From NCBI RefSeq assembly GCF_000469135.2, contig NZ_CP048117.1:3695501-3759500 (forward strand): a stretch of DNA of 64,000 nucleotides. The letters run 5' to 3'. The stretch is from Bacillus sp. SB49 (GTDB lineage: Bacteria > Bacillota > Bacilli > Bacillales > Halobacillaceae). Positions 9,841 to 17,757 of this stretch are shown here, piece by piece. How positions within the stretch are numbered: position 1 is the first letter of the stretch; the number at the start of each line of letters is the position of its first letter. A program made the translations under genes and the position numbers. The notes below the pieces were generated by a model. It was not told the DNA's origin. It did not search any database and worked only from the letters and a program-made list of their open reading frames with translations.

Positions 9841-10305
9841 TTACAAGTTCAAATCTTTTAATAAACGATTTTTATTTAGCTCTTCACAATCACTAATCGA
9901 TTCAAATTCTTGAATATAATCAATGACTATTTGTAACGCATTTTTTTCATCTTGCATAATTAATTCTTGTAACTTTTTTATCCCAGCGCATGCATACTCT
10001 TCAGCTATTGTTATTTTACTGTGAAACTGTTCTTCTGATCCATTCATTGCGAACGAAAGATCCCCTGTATCTAGCACAGCAATTAAATTAATCAAAGGTT
10101 CGTCCGTACGCTCTTTAAATACTTGCCATGGAATTGGCTCTGCTGATTCATTAAAAGAAATACGTTCACTTTCTAAGAATCCTATAACCAAAGACAGCAT
10201 AAATATATCCTTATACGTGTCAAAAATACCAAATTCTTTTTTATTAGTTAATCTTAAATATAGCTCTTCCTGATCTTTTGGCCTTCTTATTCTCCGATTG
10301 TACAT
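9841..10305 (-). CDS. DNA phosphorothioation-associated protein 4 family
   Basis: This acidic, helical 154-aa protein starts MYNRRIRRPKDQEEL. The early basic RRPK patch, the central ESERISFNESAEPIPWQVF and a conserved-looking LINLIAVLDTG region match my memory of the small family called DNA phosphorothioation-associated protein 4. A GTG further upstream (10317) overlaps the preceding stop. The ATG at 10305, with GGAGGT ten bases upstream, is preferred. It is the last gene of a minus-strand set with an SMC-like ATPase and a helicase. Function is unknown. In haloarchaea, a homologue reportedly belongs to the Pbe effector module that blocks viral replication, but I cannot confirm orthology. Confidence 0.68.
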   Translation of the reverse strand: MYNRRIRRPKDQEELYLRLTNKKEFGIFDTYKDIFMLSLVIGFLESERISFNESAEPIPWQVFKERTDEPLINLIAVLDTGDLSFAMNGSEEQFHSKITIAEEYACAGIKKLQELIMQDEKNALQIVIDYIQEFESISDCEELNKNRLLKDLNL

Positions 10306-10310
10306 ACCTT

Positions 10311-12284
10311 TTACCACCTCCGTATTTCTGTATATTCATGTGAATCATTCTTTCGAGGATCATGATAATGTAATTCATAGTGATTACTTACATAAGGAGA
10401 CAAGGACCTTTCTACTTCGCCCTTCCACTGAGAAGTGGAGACTATTACTATTATTTGTTCAGAGAGCTTCGGGATCCCTTCAGCGACTCTTTCTCTATGA
10501 TTAGAATCTAAAGCTCCAAAAGGAGAATCCATTACTAATGGATAAATACCACCTTCATTTATTACTTTCGTTGCTTTTCTTTGATAATGCTTCCGCGCAA
10601 TATCAACAATTGCTCCAATAAAAGATAAACTAGTAATTTGCCTTTCCCCTTGAGATAATGGTACCTTTTCTCCATAATGATTCTTAACCTCTAGTTTAAA
10701 GTCATCCGTTAAAGATATTTTGTATCCTTTGCGTAAGAAATTACTGTACACCCCTTCTATCGTTTCCTGAAGATCTGTTTTCACTTCTTTTTCTTTTAAT
10801 ACGTATATTTTCTGCATAACTTCTTTAAGTTTGTTACTGGTGTTTAGTCTTCTTTTTGCTAATTGAGCTTTGTCTTCTATCTGCTGTTGCTTGCTAATTT
10901 GTTTCGCTACTTCTCTTCTTCTCTTATCAAGATCCTCTAAAGTATGTTCTATAACTCCGATTCTCTTCTGATATTTAATACTTTTCTCCTGGTGTTCCCT
11001 TCGATTATTCTCAAGAGCTGATACATTCTCTACACTACGATTACTGAGGTCATGGCTTATTTCTTCTAATCTGTTTCCAATATCTCTAACTAATTCTTTT
11101 AATTGATACAGTTCTCTCTCATGTGTGGATACATCTTCCATAAACCACTCTTTTTTATCTAAAATTAGAGCTATTTGAGAATATAAATTATTCTTTAGCA
11201 TCGTTTGGTTTTGCGGCCCCAATTGCCCCAACAAAGATTCCAAATGTTTTTTTTGTTGATTACATAAGTCCTGTCCACAAATACAGACATTTTTATTCAG
11301 AATTGCTTCTATAAGATCAGTAGATAAATTTGGATAAACGATCCCCTCTGGTTCACCAACACTTTTAAATTTTTCTTTTGCCTTCTCTGAAAGAATGCTG
11401 CTCATCGCCAAGTAGCCATATTTACTTACTAATCTACTGAGAGCATCTTCTTTGTGATCCATTTTTTGTTTTGTTTCTTTTAAATTCGCTTCCAGTTCTT
11501 TTCTTTCCTTATACCTTTCTTCAATACCCCTCACTAAGTTCAACTGTCCGTCTATATCTGCGACTTGTCTTGTAAGTATTTTTATATTACTTTTTAATTG
11601 TGCTTCTTCTTCTATAAGATCTGTCTTTTCTGACTCTAAGGCCTCTTCCGTCTCTAGTAATTCCTTTGTTTTCTCATCCGCTAAGCTAATCCATTCTTTC
11701 TGGAATTCTTTTCCTACATCCTCTATGTGTTTAATTCCTCTATCAATAATTTCTAGGTCCATTACTATTTTTACAGCATCTTGTATTTCACCATTATCCT
11801 CATGTCGGGATAAACTGTCTATTCGTTCCCCATCAAAAAAGAAATAGTTTCTTAAATTCTCAGGCATAACTCTATTAATTTCTACTGAAGGGTTACTAAG
11901 CTTTTTCAACCGGCCCTCTTCATAAAATTGAAGCAGTACATCACTTTCCTCATTTCTTATTTCTCCAGTATTCTTCCTACCTGTCTTGCTTCTTTTAAGT
12001 ATGTAGGTGATTTCTTTAGATATAAACTCCATTTCTACAAACATAGCTATAGTATCTCCACTTTCGGTGGTCTCAACAGCCTGTGAGTTCATTAATTGGT
12101 TAGAGTCAGGTAAGTCCGTTACCCCGTATAAGCACCAGTTAAAGGCATTAAGCAGCGCTGTTTTTCCCGATCCGTTCTCTCCATGAATGACAGTTACATT
12201 TTTATCGTTTGAATTGGAAAACTCAATGGTTTGGGTTCCATAGTATTGACGAAAATTATGCAAAGTAATTTTATTAATAATCAC
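10311..12284 (-). CDS. SMC/Rad50-like AAA ATPase of the phosphorothioation-linked module
   Basis: This 657-aa ATPase has Rad50/DndD architecture. Walker A GENGSGKTALLNAF is at residues 35-48, FFFDGERID is near 152, and a long coiled coil is interrupted by a cysteine pair NVCICGQDLC near 330-340, reminiscent of a zinc hook. The signature PLSQGERQI is near 540 and Walker B LVMDSPFGALD near 588. The start is GTG, placed immediately after the TAA of the 55-aa gene, and the stop runs into the next gene, so four genes form one transcript. It probably acts on DNA ends or recruits the helicase. It differs from DndD at 6293 and from the DndD-like protein at 14157, so the island holds three such ATPases. 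Confidence 0.85.
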   Translation of the reverse strand: MIINKITLHNFRQYYGTQTIEFSNSNDKNVTVIHGENGSGKTALLNAFNWCLYGVTDLPDSNQLMNSQAVETTESGDTIAMFVEMEFISKEITYILKRSKTGRKNTGEIRNEESDVLLQFYEEGRLKKLSNPSVEINRVMPENLRNYFFFDGERIDSLSRHEDNGEIQDAVKIVMDLEIIDRGIKHIEDVGKEFQKEWISLADEKTKELLETEEALESEKTDLIEEEAQLKSNIKILTRQVADIDGQLNLVRGIEERYKERKELEANLKETKQKMDHKEDALSRLVSKYGYLAMSSILSEKAKEKFKSVGEPEGIVYPNLSTDLIEAILNKNVCICGQDLCNQQKKHLESLLGQLGPQNQTMLKNNLYSQIALILDKKEWFMEDVSTHERELYQLKELVRDIGNRLEEISHDLSNRSVENVSALENNRREHQEKSIKYQKRIGVIEHTLEDLDKRRREVAKQISKQQQIEDKAQLAKRRLNTSNKLKEVMQKIYVLKEKEVKTDLQETIEGVYSNFLRKGYKISLTDDFKLEVKNHYGEKVPLSQGERQITSLSFIGAIVDIARKHYQRKATKVINEGGIYPLVMDSPFGALDSNHRERVAEGIPKLSEQIIVIVSTSQWKGEVERSLSPYVSNHYELHYHDPRKNDSHEYTEIRRW

Positions 12285-12452
12285 TTATTTCACACCCTCT
12301 CGGATGAAATTGTATATGTCTTTCTTAATAGAGGTCCCTTGAAGAGACTTTCGATGCAATAAATCTTTTTCAGCCTTAACAATCTTCATAAATATTTCTT
12401 GCTCATTGTTTTCTAACTCATCTAAAATACGATATAAATCATTCTCGTTCAT
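12285..12452 (-). CDS. 55-aa DNA modification system-associated small protein (putative)
   Basis: This short gene lies between the helicase and the ATPase. The ATG at 12452 follows AGGGAG, and the TAA is directly adjacent to the GTG of the ATPase gene. The product is charged and helical, with the pattern KIVKAEKDLL followed by KKDIYNFI. The 62-aa protein at 13966-14154 has a similar layout (KLLKESKK then AEIENLI). Both small proteins precede an SMC-like ATPase gene in the same operon. Short proteins of this style are sometimes annotated as DNA modification system-associated small protein. The function is unknown; an accessory subunit of the neighbouring ATPase or helicase is an inference. Confidence 0.62.
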   Translation of the reverse strand: MNENDLYRILDELENNEQEIFMKIVKAEKDLLHRKSLQGTSIKKDIYNFIREGVK

Positions 12453-12466
12453 GTAATAAACACTCC

Positions 12467-13828
12467 CTATATATCCATTAAATTGAATTCTTTTTTAAGT
12501 TCCCATATAACATCTTCCGCTTCAGGTCCATTAATAGCTAAACTGGAAAATTCTTTAAATCTCAAAAATTCTTTTTTTAACTGCGACCTAACCATATTGT
12601 GGTAATCATCTGAAGCGTCCGAAATTTCTGCTAGATCGGGGGGGACCACAATGAAATCATATATTGTAGCCGCCTTCTTACCGCTATGTTTTCTAAGCAC
12701 TCTTCCACGCCTTTGTACAAACTCCTTAGGGTTACCGGAACTTGCTATCAAATACGCGTATTTAGTTGCAGGGACATCAATCCCTTCATCTAAACACTTG
12801 ATTGCAACTAAAGCCTGCGTGCTACCGGCCTCAAAATTTGAAAGGAGATCATCTCTTTCCAAATTTGTTTCCCTGGATGTAAATCGACTTGCTTTTAGCT
12901 CAAAGTGCTCTCTTAATATCTTTACTACCACATCTACCTGTCTTTCCCCTTCAAATTCTCCATCCCCACAATAAAATAAAGAGTGAGAGTTGACTCCTGT
13001 TTCTTTTAACAGTCGAATGAGCTCATATAATTTATTTTCGGCAGACTGAATAATACGAGCACGTCGTAAAGATAACTTTTCCATCGATTCCTTAGCAGAA
13101 GAATCCTCTTTAGAACGAAAGTACAGTTTCTTAATTTTCTTTGTAAGCTCGACATACTCTTCAGTCTCACGATCATTTAAATGAACTAGCCTTGGATAAT
13201 AATAATATTTAGTTAAAAAACCCATTTCTATAGCTTCTTTTAGGGAAAAGGAAAAGACAACTTCATTTCCAAAGTAGGATAAGAGGTTATCCGTCCCTTC
13301 TATATCTCTCCATCTAGTTGGAGTAGCTGTCAAAGCTAACCTATACTTCACGTGCTGTGGTAAGGACCTATTTAATTTATTTGCGCCGAAGTAATGGGCT
13401 TCATCCACAATTAATAGTGTGTTTTCGTCCATTTTGTTTAATTTTTCTTGAAAAGAAGGCATGGAGAAGGTAGCATTTGTTGTTACAGTCACTACCAAGT
13501 CCGTATAGCCCTTCTTGTAAGCTCTAATGGCGTCATCTAATTGTGCTTGCCATAACTTTGAAGCTTGGTATCCTTTTATGGGTTTCAAGCCGAAGTTTCG
13601 GCACTCATCCATCCATTGGGACGATAACTGAGTAAACGGAGTAACAATTATAATATTAAGTCTTTTCATATCCTGGAATAGATCACTTGCCAATGCCAGT
13701 GCGGTAATTGTCTTACCCGTGCCCGTGGCCATTTCCAGCAAGCCCGTACCTTTATTTTGTCTCCAATTTCTTATTGCCTTCTTTTGATAATCCCTTAGCT
13801 GAATATATTCAGGTAAGTGAAAAGTCAT
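12467..13828 (-). CDS. SF2 DEAD/DEAH helicase, phosphorothioation system restriction-enzyme family
   Basis: This 453-aa superfamily 2 helicase carries the Q-like RDYQKKAI motif, Walker A ATGTGKT at residues 34-40, VDEAHYFG near 139 and TATPTR near 167. The C-terminal motif VI is QRRGRVLRKH. No nuclease domain is visible, so it is a translocase/helicase core rather than a complete HsdR. Its size and context match the family named DNA phosphorothioation system restriction enzyme. A GTG at 13837 is in frame but overlaps GAGAGGG. The ATG at 13828, eight bases from that site, is preferred. It is the first gene of the minus-strand arm and is divergent from the 62-aa gene. Confidence 0.85.
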   Translation of the reverse strand: MTFHLPEYIQLRDYQKKAIRNWRQNKGTGLLEMATGTGKTITALALASDLFQDMKRLNIIIVTPFTQLSSQWMDECRNFGLKPIKGYQASKLWQAQLDDAIRAYKKGYTDLVVTVTTNATFSMPSFQEKLNKMDENTLLIVDEAHYFGANKLNRSLPQHVKYRLALTATPTRWRDIEGTDNLLSYFGNEVVFSFSLKEAIEMGFLTKYYYYPRLVHLNDRETEEYVELTKKIKKLYFRSKEDSSAKESMEKLSLRRARIIQSAENKLYELIRLLKETGVNSHSLFYCGDGEFEGERQVDVVVKILREHFELKASRFTSRETNLERDDLLSNFEAGSTQALVAIKCLDEGIDVPATKYAYLIASSGNPKEFVQRRGRVLRKHSGKKAATIYDFIVVPPDLAEISDASDDYHNMVRSQLKKEFLRFKEFSSLAINGPEAEDVIWELKKEFNLMDI

Positions 13829-13903
13829 GTATAACACCCTCTCTTCCTAACACTATTCTACCAAATCATTATTCAAATTTTTAAGTCAAATTACTATCAC
13901 ACC

Positions 13904-13933
13904 TTGCTTATAAGCAATATTAATTAGTAAAAT
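13904..13933 (+). promoter_or_regulatory. Promoter with palindromic operator for the second DndD/DndE-like operon
   Basis: TTGCTT at 13904-13909 and TAAAAT at 13928-13933 are 18 bases apart, upstream of the 62-aa gene. The -35 hexamer is part of a perfect 14-bp palindrome (TTGCTTATAAGCAA, 13904-13917) in the 137-base gap between two divergent arms. It could bind a dimeric repressor controlling both directions. Confidence 0.5.
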
Positions 13934-13965
13934 GAGAGTAGTTCTGCTAAAAAAGGAGAAAGTAT

Positions 13966-14154
13966 ATGCATTATACTGAAAGATTATTGGTTCATAAATT
14001 AGTGAAAAAACATAATATAAGTTTTGAAATGGTACAAAAACTTCTAAAAGAGTCGAAAAAAAGTTCCTACGAAAATCAAAAAGACTCAAAGAAAATTGCT
14101 GAAATAGAAAACCTTATTACGTTCTATGTAAAGAAAGAAGAAAAGAGTGATTAA
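13966..14154 (+). CDS. 62-aa small protein of the second phosphorothioation-linked arm
   Basis: A 62-aa basic, helical protein begins MHYTERLLVHKLVKKHN. AAGGAGA lies six bases before the ATG, and the gene ends two bases before the DndD-like gene. The C-terminal half (KLLKESKK, then KKIAEIENLI) parallels the 55-aa protein at 12285-12452, so both arms seem to carry one member of a small family. No known domain is evident by eye. Location and spacing argue that it is translated and works with the following ATPase. Confidence 0.65.
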   Translation: MHYTERLLVHKLVKKHNISFEMVQKLLKESKKSSYENQKDSKKIAEIENLITFYVKKEEKSD

Positions 14155-14156
14155 GG

Positions 14157-16166
14157 ATGAGATTTAAAAAAATTGCATTTGAAAATTACAAAACATATTA
14201 TGGAAACCAAGAGATAGACTTATCTCTTTCGAATGACGATCAAGAACATGGGCGAAACATTATATTATTGGGTGGATTAAATGGTGCTGGTAAGACTACT
14301 ATCCTAAAAGCAATTCGATACGCTTTATTTGGAAAAAGAGGGATCACCAAAGAAGAACAAGAGCGGCTGGTAGCTAACACTATTAATAATACATACTTTG
14401 AAGAAGGTGGAAGGGATTGTTCTGTTTCCTTATCTCTTCAAATGGATTCAGGAGAAGAGTGGCGTTTAAAAGTTAAATGGCGCTTTGATTCTCGCAAAAA
14501 AAACACAGGAGAATATAGAGAAATATTTGTAAAAAAATCTCCTGCTTCCTTAGAAAAAAAATTAAATGTTACCGATCTAGCATCATTTAACTACTTCATT
14601 GATCGGATTATTCCATATAATGCTGCGCCATTCTTCATTTTTGACGGAGAAGAAATTAAAGAATTAATTACCAAACAAAGCAGTGCAGAAATGAAAAGAG
14701 CCATTCACCAAATTACTGGATTGGACAGCTACAAACTATTAGTTAGCAATCTAAATACACTAGAGTCTCAATTGTATAAAAAACTTTCTTCTGCTACTAA
14801 TCAAGATACAGTTAATCAAAAACAAAAAGAGCTACAATCATTAGAAAAAGATATTCTGAAATATGAAAAGTATATTAAAAAAACAAAAAAAGAACTACAA
14901 GAGGTCGACGAATCCTTAGCAAAAGTGACAGATGAGAGGAACCAAAAAATATCCAGTAATTCTAAGTCTCGGGAAACACTGGTGAAGAAACAAGCAGAGC
15001 TTGCTACCAAACTAAAGTTAAAGAAAGAAGAATTTGAGACAGTGTATAAAGACAATATTTTATACATTATCTTAAGTGATGAAATTAAGAGCTTAAAGAG
15101 TAGCTTGAAGAAAGAAAATGATGTTAAAAACAAAAAGATCATGAGAGAGAATGCACTAGAACCTTATAATACATTCATAAACAATTTATTAGGAAAAGAT
15201 ATTGATCCTCCATTAACAAAAGAACAACTCAATCAGATCAAGAAGATTGGAGAAAGTGTTTGGTTGAAAGAAGACAACCAATCATCCGAAGTGAAGGCAC
15301 CTGAAATCCACGACCTATCTACAAGAGATCAGTCCATATTAAATAGCTTACCTATAAAGGATAGACACCTTCTTTATAAAATTAAAGAGGACTTATCTAA
15401 ATTAATAGAAAAACACCAGCTAATGGAGCAAGAGATCCTTTCTGCGCCCGAATCTGTAAATATAGAAAAAGAAAGCAAACAAATTGCTTATTTACAAGAG
15501 AAACGAGGGGTCTTAAACGATAATATCCGCAAGGCATTTAAGAAGTTAACACCGATGAAAGAGCAATTAACAAATGTCAGAAATCAATTAACACGCCTTA
15601 CATCTTCAGATGTATCATCTGAGGAATTAACTAAGAAATTAGAATATACTACTTACACCAAAGAGTTTGCAGAAGAATTCTTAAATGAAGCAACTCAACT
15701 TAAAGCCACAATGATTAGAGATGAATTTGAAGCTATGCTCAAAAAACTCTTCAGAAAGACAGATGAATTCGATGACGTGGTTTTCGATATAAACAATTAT
15801 TCTATAAGACTTTATAATGAGCTAGGACAAGAAATCAGCATTTTAGATCGTTCTGCTGGCGAAATGCAAATGATTTCATCTGCTCTTATTTGGGCTCTCA
15901 TTAAGGCTTCAGACTTAGATCTTCCTATGGTAATCGATACGCCTTTGGGTCGCTTAGATAGTGTCCACAGAAACAATTTAATTGAAAACTATTATAAAGA
16001 GCTTTCGGATCAAGTAATTATTCTATCGACAGATACAGAAATTACAAAAGAGTACGTTGATATGATGAAAAACCATTCCGCAAAGCAATATCTTTTAGAC
16101 TATAATGAAGAACATAAATATACATTAATTCGTGACGGATATTTTGATATAGTGGAGGTAAATTGA
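14157..16166 (+). CDS. Second DndD-like SMC ATPase
   Basis: This 669-aa ATPase has the same layout as DndD. Walker A LGGLNGAGKTT lies near residues 38-48, FFIFDGEEI near 160-168, and a long lysine-rich coiled coil follows. The signature RSAGEMQM is near 564 and Walker B LPMVIDTPLGRLD near 585-600. It would often be annotated simply as DndD, yet the genuine DndD is at 6293 and the two differ widely outside the motifs. It follows the 62-aa gene by two bases, and its TGA overlaps the start of a DndE-like gene (TGATG). This reproduces the dndD-dndE order of the modification operon. A role in an effector or sensing complex is inferred. Confidence 0.86.
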   Translation: MRFKKIAFENYKTYYGNQEIDLSLSNDDQEHGRNIILLGGLNGAGKTTILKAIRYALFGKRGITKEEQERLVANTINNTYFEEGGRDCSVSLSLQMDSGEEWRLKVKWRFDSRKKNTGEYREIFVKKSPASLEKKLNVTDLASFNYFIDRIIPYNAAPFFIFDGEEIKELITKQSSAEMKRAIHQITGLDSYKLLVSNLNTLESQLYKKLSSATNQDTVNQKQKELQSLEKDILKYEKYIKKTKKELQEVDESLAKVTDERNQKISSNSKSRETLVKKQAELATKLKLKKEEFETVYKDNILYIILSDEIKSLKSSLKKENDVKNKKIMRENALEPYNTFINNLLGKDIDPPLTKEQLNQIKKIGESVWLKEDNQSSEVKAPEIHDLSTRDQSILNSLPIKDRHLLYKIKEDLSKLIEKHQLMEQEILSAPESVNIEKESKQIAYLQEKRGVLNDNIRKAFKKLTPMKEQLTNVRNQLTRLTSSDVSSEELTKKLEYTTYTKEFAEEFLNEATQLKATMIRDEFEAMLKKLFRKTDEFDDVVFDINNYSIRLYNELGQEISILDRSAGEMQMISSALIWALIKASDLDLPMVIDTPLGRLDSVHRNNLIENYYKELSDQVIILSTDTEITKEYVDMMKNHSAKQYLLDYNEEHKYTLIRDGYFDIVEVN

Positions 16167-16528
16167 TGGCAAATAAAAAAATGAACTTATCCAAAACAGG
16201 AAAAGAACTTCTAGAAAATGCTATCAATTCATTAGATTTGGATAGGCCTTTAGTAATAAAAATAGCATTAGCTAAAGGGCTAGCCTACAATGGTGAATTT
16301 GAATTTAATACTGATTCGACACCAAAATGGCCAATACCAGAAGGAATTATTAAGAATAACGAGTACTTAATGTTTAAACACATCATCATTAACAACCTTC
16401 AAAAAACTATAGAAGACCAAGAGGTTTCTACCTACATGTTACATTACTTGGAAAAAGGATTACGTGTTATTGATTCTGTAATTAAAGAGAAAAATAGCCT
16501 AGAAGACAGTAGGTTTGTTATTTTATAA
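16166..16528 (+). CDS. Second DndE-like protein
   Basis: The 120-aa basic, helical product resembles DndE in order and spacing of features. An N-terminal KTGKELLENAINSLDL matches the position of the DndE segment TAELLKGLQNSTGL. A central NEYLMFKHIIINN matches DYFYKAIIRQN, and a late HYLEKGLRVI matches AHLSRGTKLL. The ATG at 16166 overlaps the upstream stop and has GGAGG seven bases before it; a TTG at 16163 is less likely. It ends the operon just before a strong terminator. The paralogy call is from eye alignment of short stretches, and no key catalytic residue is known for the family. Confidence 0.66.
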   Translation: MANKKMNLSKTGKELLENAINSLDLDRPLVIKIALAKGLAYNGEFEFNTDSTPKWPIPEGIIKNNEYLMFKHIIINNLQKTIEDQEVSTYMLHYLEKGLRVIDSVIKEKNSLEDSRFVIL

Positions 16529-16571
16529 AAAAAGCAGTAAAAGGTTTCAAGTAACCCTTTTACTGCTTTTT
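16529..16571. terminator. Terminator at the right edge of the defence island
   Basis: AAGCAGTAAAAGG pairs with CCTTTTACTGCTT across a nine-base loop, with A-runs before and T-runs after. It sits between the converging DndE-like gene and the M20 amidohydrolase and can stop both. Base composition changes sharply to higher GC immediately to its right. Confidence 0.9.
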
Positions 16572-16572
16572 T

Positions 16573-17730
16573 TCATTCAGAAACCGCCAACCGCACGACA
16601 AGCTCCAATCCCGTTTCCAACACATCCTCATCCAAATCGAACTTCGGATGGTGGTGAGGATACCGGCTCTTCTCCCCCTGCATGCCCACGTTGATGAACA
16701 CTCCTTCTTTCTCCTTCAAGTAATAAGAGAAATCTTCCGCTCCCATCACCGGTTCCAGCTCCATGAAGGCGTCCGCACCGAAGCTCGTTTCGATGAGGGC
16801 TTTCGCTTTCTTGCAGGATTCCGGATGGTTATAGAGCGGCGGGGTGCCTTCGATGAATTGGTAGTGGCCTTTGGCACCGAAGCTGTCGCTGATTTTTTCC
16901 GTGAGGGTCACGGTTTTCTGGTGCATCATGTCCGCGCCTTCGAACGTGAGGGCGCGGATCGTCCCCTTCAAATGGACTTTATCCGGCACGATGTTGTAGG
17001 AGTGTCCCGCTTCCATCTTGCCGAAAGAGATCACGCCAGGGTGCATCGGGTTCAGGTTACGGCTGATGATCGACTGGAAGCTTTGGATCAGATGGGTCGC
17101 GATATAGATCGGATCGACCGTTTCGTGCGGGTTGCCGCCGTGGCCGCCGTTTCCTTCGATCGTGATGTCGAAGTCATTGCAGGACGCCATCGCGTAGCCC
17201 TCGGCGAAGCCGATTTTTCCTTTCGGGACGTTGGACATGTAATGGATGCCGTAGATGGCATCCACGCCTTCGAGCACTCCGTCTTTCACGAGCTGCTGGG
17301 CGCCGCTCGGCGATTCCTCTTCCGAGCTTTGGAAAATCAACACGATGTCGTGCTTGATCTGATCCGGGTGCTCCGTCATCCATTTGGCCGCACCGAGCAG
17401 CGTCGCCGTATGGCCATCGTGGCCGCAGGCATGCATGACGCCGGGCACTGTAGAGGTATAGGGATTGTCGCCTTCTTCCTGAATAGGAAGGGCGTCCATA
17501 TCGGCACGGAGGGCGATCGTTTTCTTCCCTTCCGTCCCTTTGAAAAGGGCGACGACGTTCGGTTCCGAGAATCCAGGCAGAACCGGGATGCCGAGTTCCT
17601 CCAGCTGTTTCTTTACGTAAGCGGACGTCTCGTGCTCCTGACCGGACAGTTCCGGGTGCTTATGGAAGTGTCTCCGCTGGTCGATCGTCCATTGGGTCAG
17701 TTGTTTATCTATCGCTATCGTTGTCATCAT
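16573..17730 (-). CDS. M20 family amidohydrolase/metallopeptidase
   Basis: A 385-aa M20D-type metal-dependent amidohydrolase. Visible signatures are the metal ligand motif HACGHDGHTA, the first catalytic region RADMDALPI, SSEEESPSGA and the late GAEDFSYY. Family members hydrolyse N-acyl or N-carbamoyl amino acids or indole-amino acid conjugates; the substrate cannot be read from sequence. GGAGG lies eight bases before the ATG. It is 27 bases downstream of a YfcC-type permease in the same direction, so the pair probably imports and deacylates an amino-acid derivative. The gene is GC-rich, unlike the neighbouring island. Confidence 0.9.
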   Translation of the reverse strand: MMTTIAIDKQLTQWTIDQRRHFHKHPELSGQEHETSAYVKKQLEELGIPVLPGFSEPNVVALFKGTEGKKTIALRADMDALPIQEEGDNPYTSTVPGVMHACGHDGHTATLLGAAKWMTEHPDQIKHDIVLIFQSSEEESPSGAQQLVKDGVLEGVDAIYGIHYMSNVPKGKIGFAEGYAMASCNDFDITIEGNGGHGGNPHETVDPIYIATHLIQSFQSIISRNLNPMHPGVISFGKMEAGHSYNIVPDKVHLKGTIRALTFEGADMMHQKTVTLTEKISDSFGAKGHYQFIEGTPPLYNHPESCKKAKALIETSFGADAFMELEPVMGAEDFSYYLKEKEGVFINVGMQGEKSRYPHHHPKFDLDEDVLETGLELVVRLAVSE

Positions 17731-17757
17731 GTCAGCTACCTCCGTTGGTCATAAAGC

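Noticed and set aside
16648-17754. Long plus-strand frame opposite the M20 amidohydrolase
   Set aside because: It is the GC-driven shadow of a well-supported gene; no ribosome site, low-complexity Arg/His-rich product.
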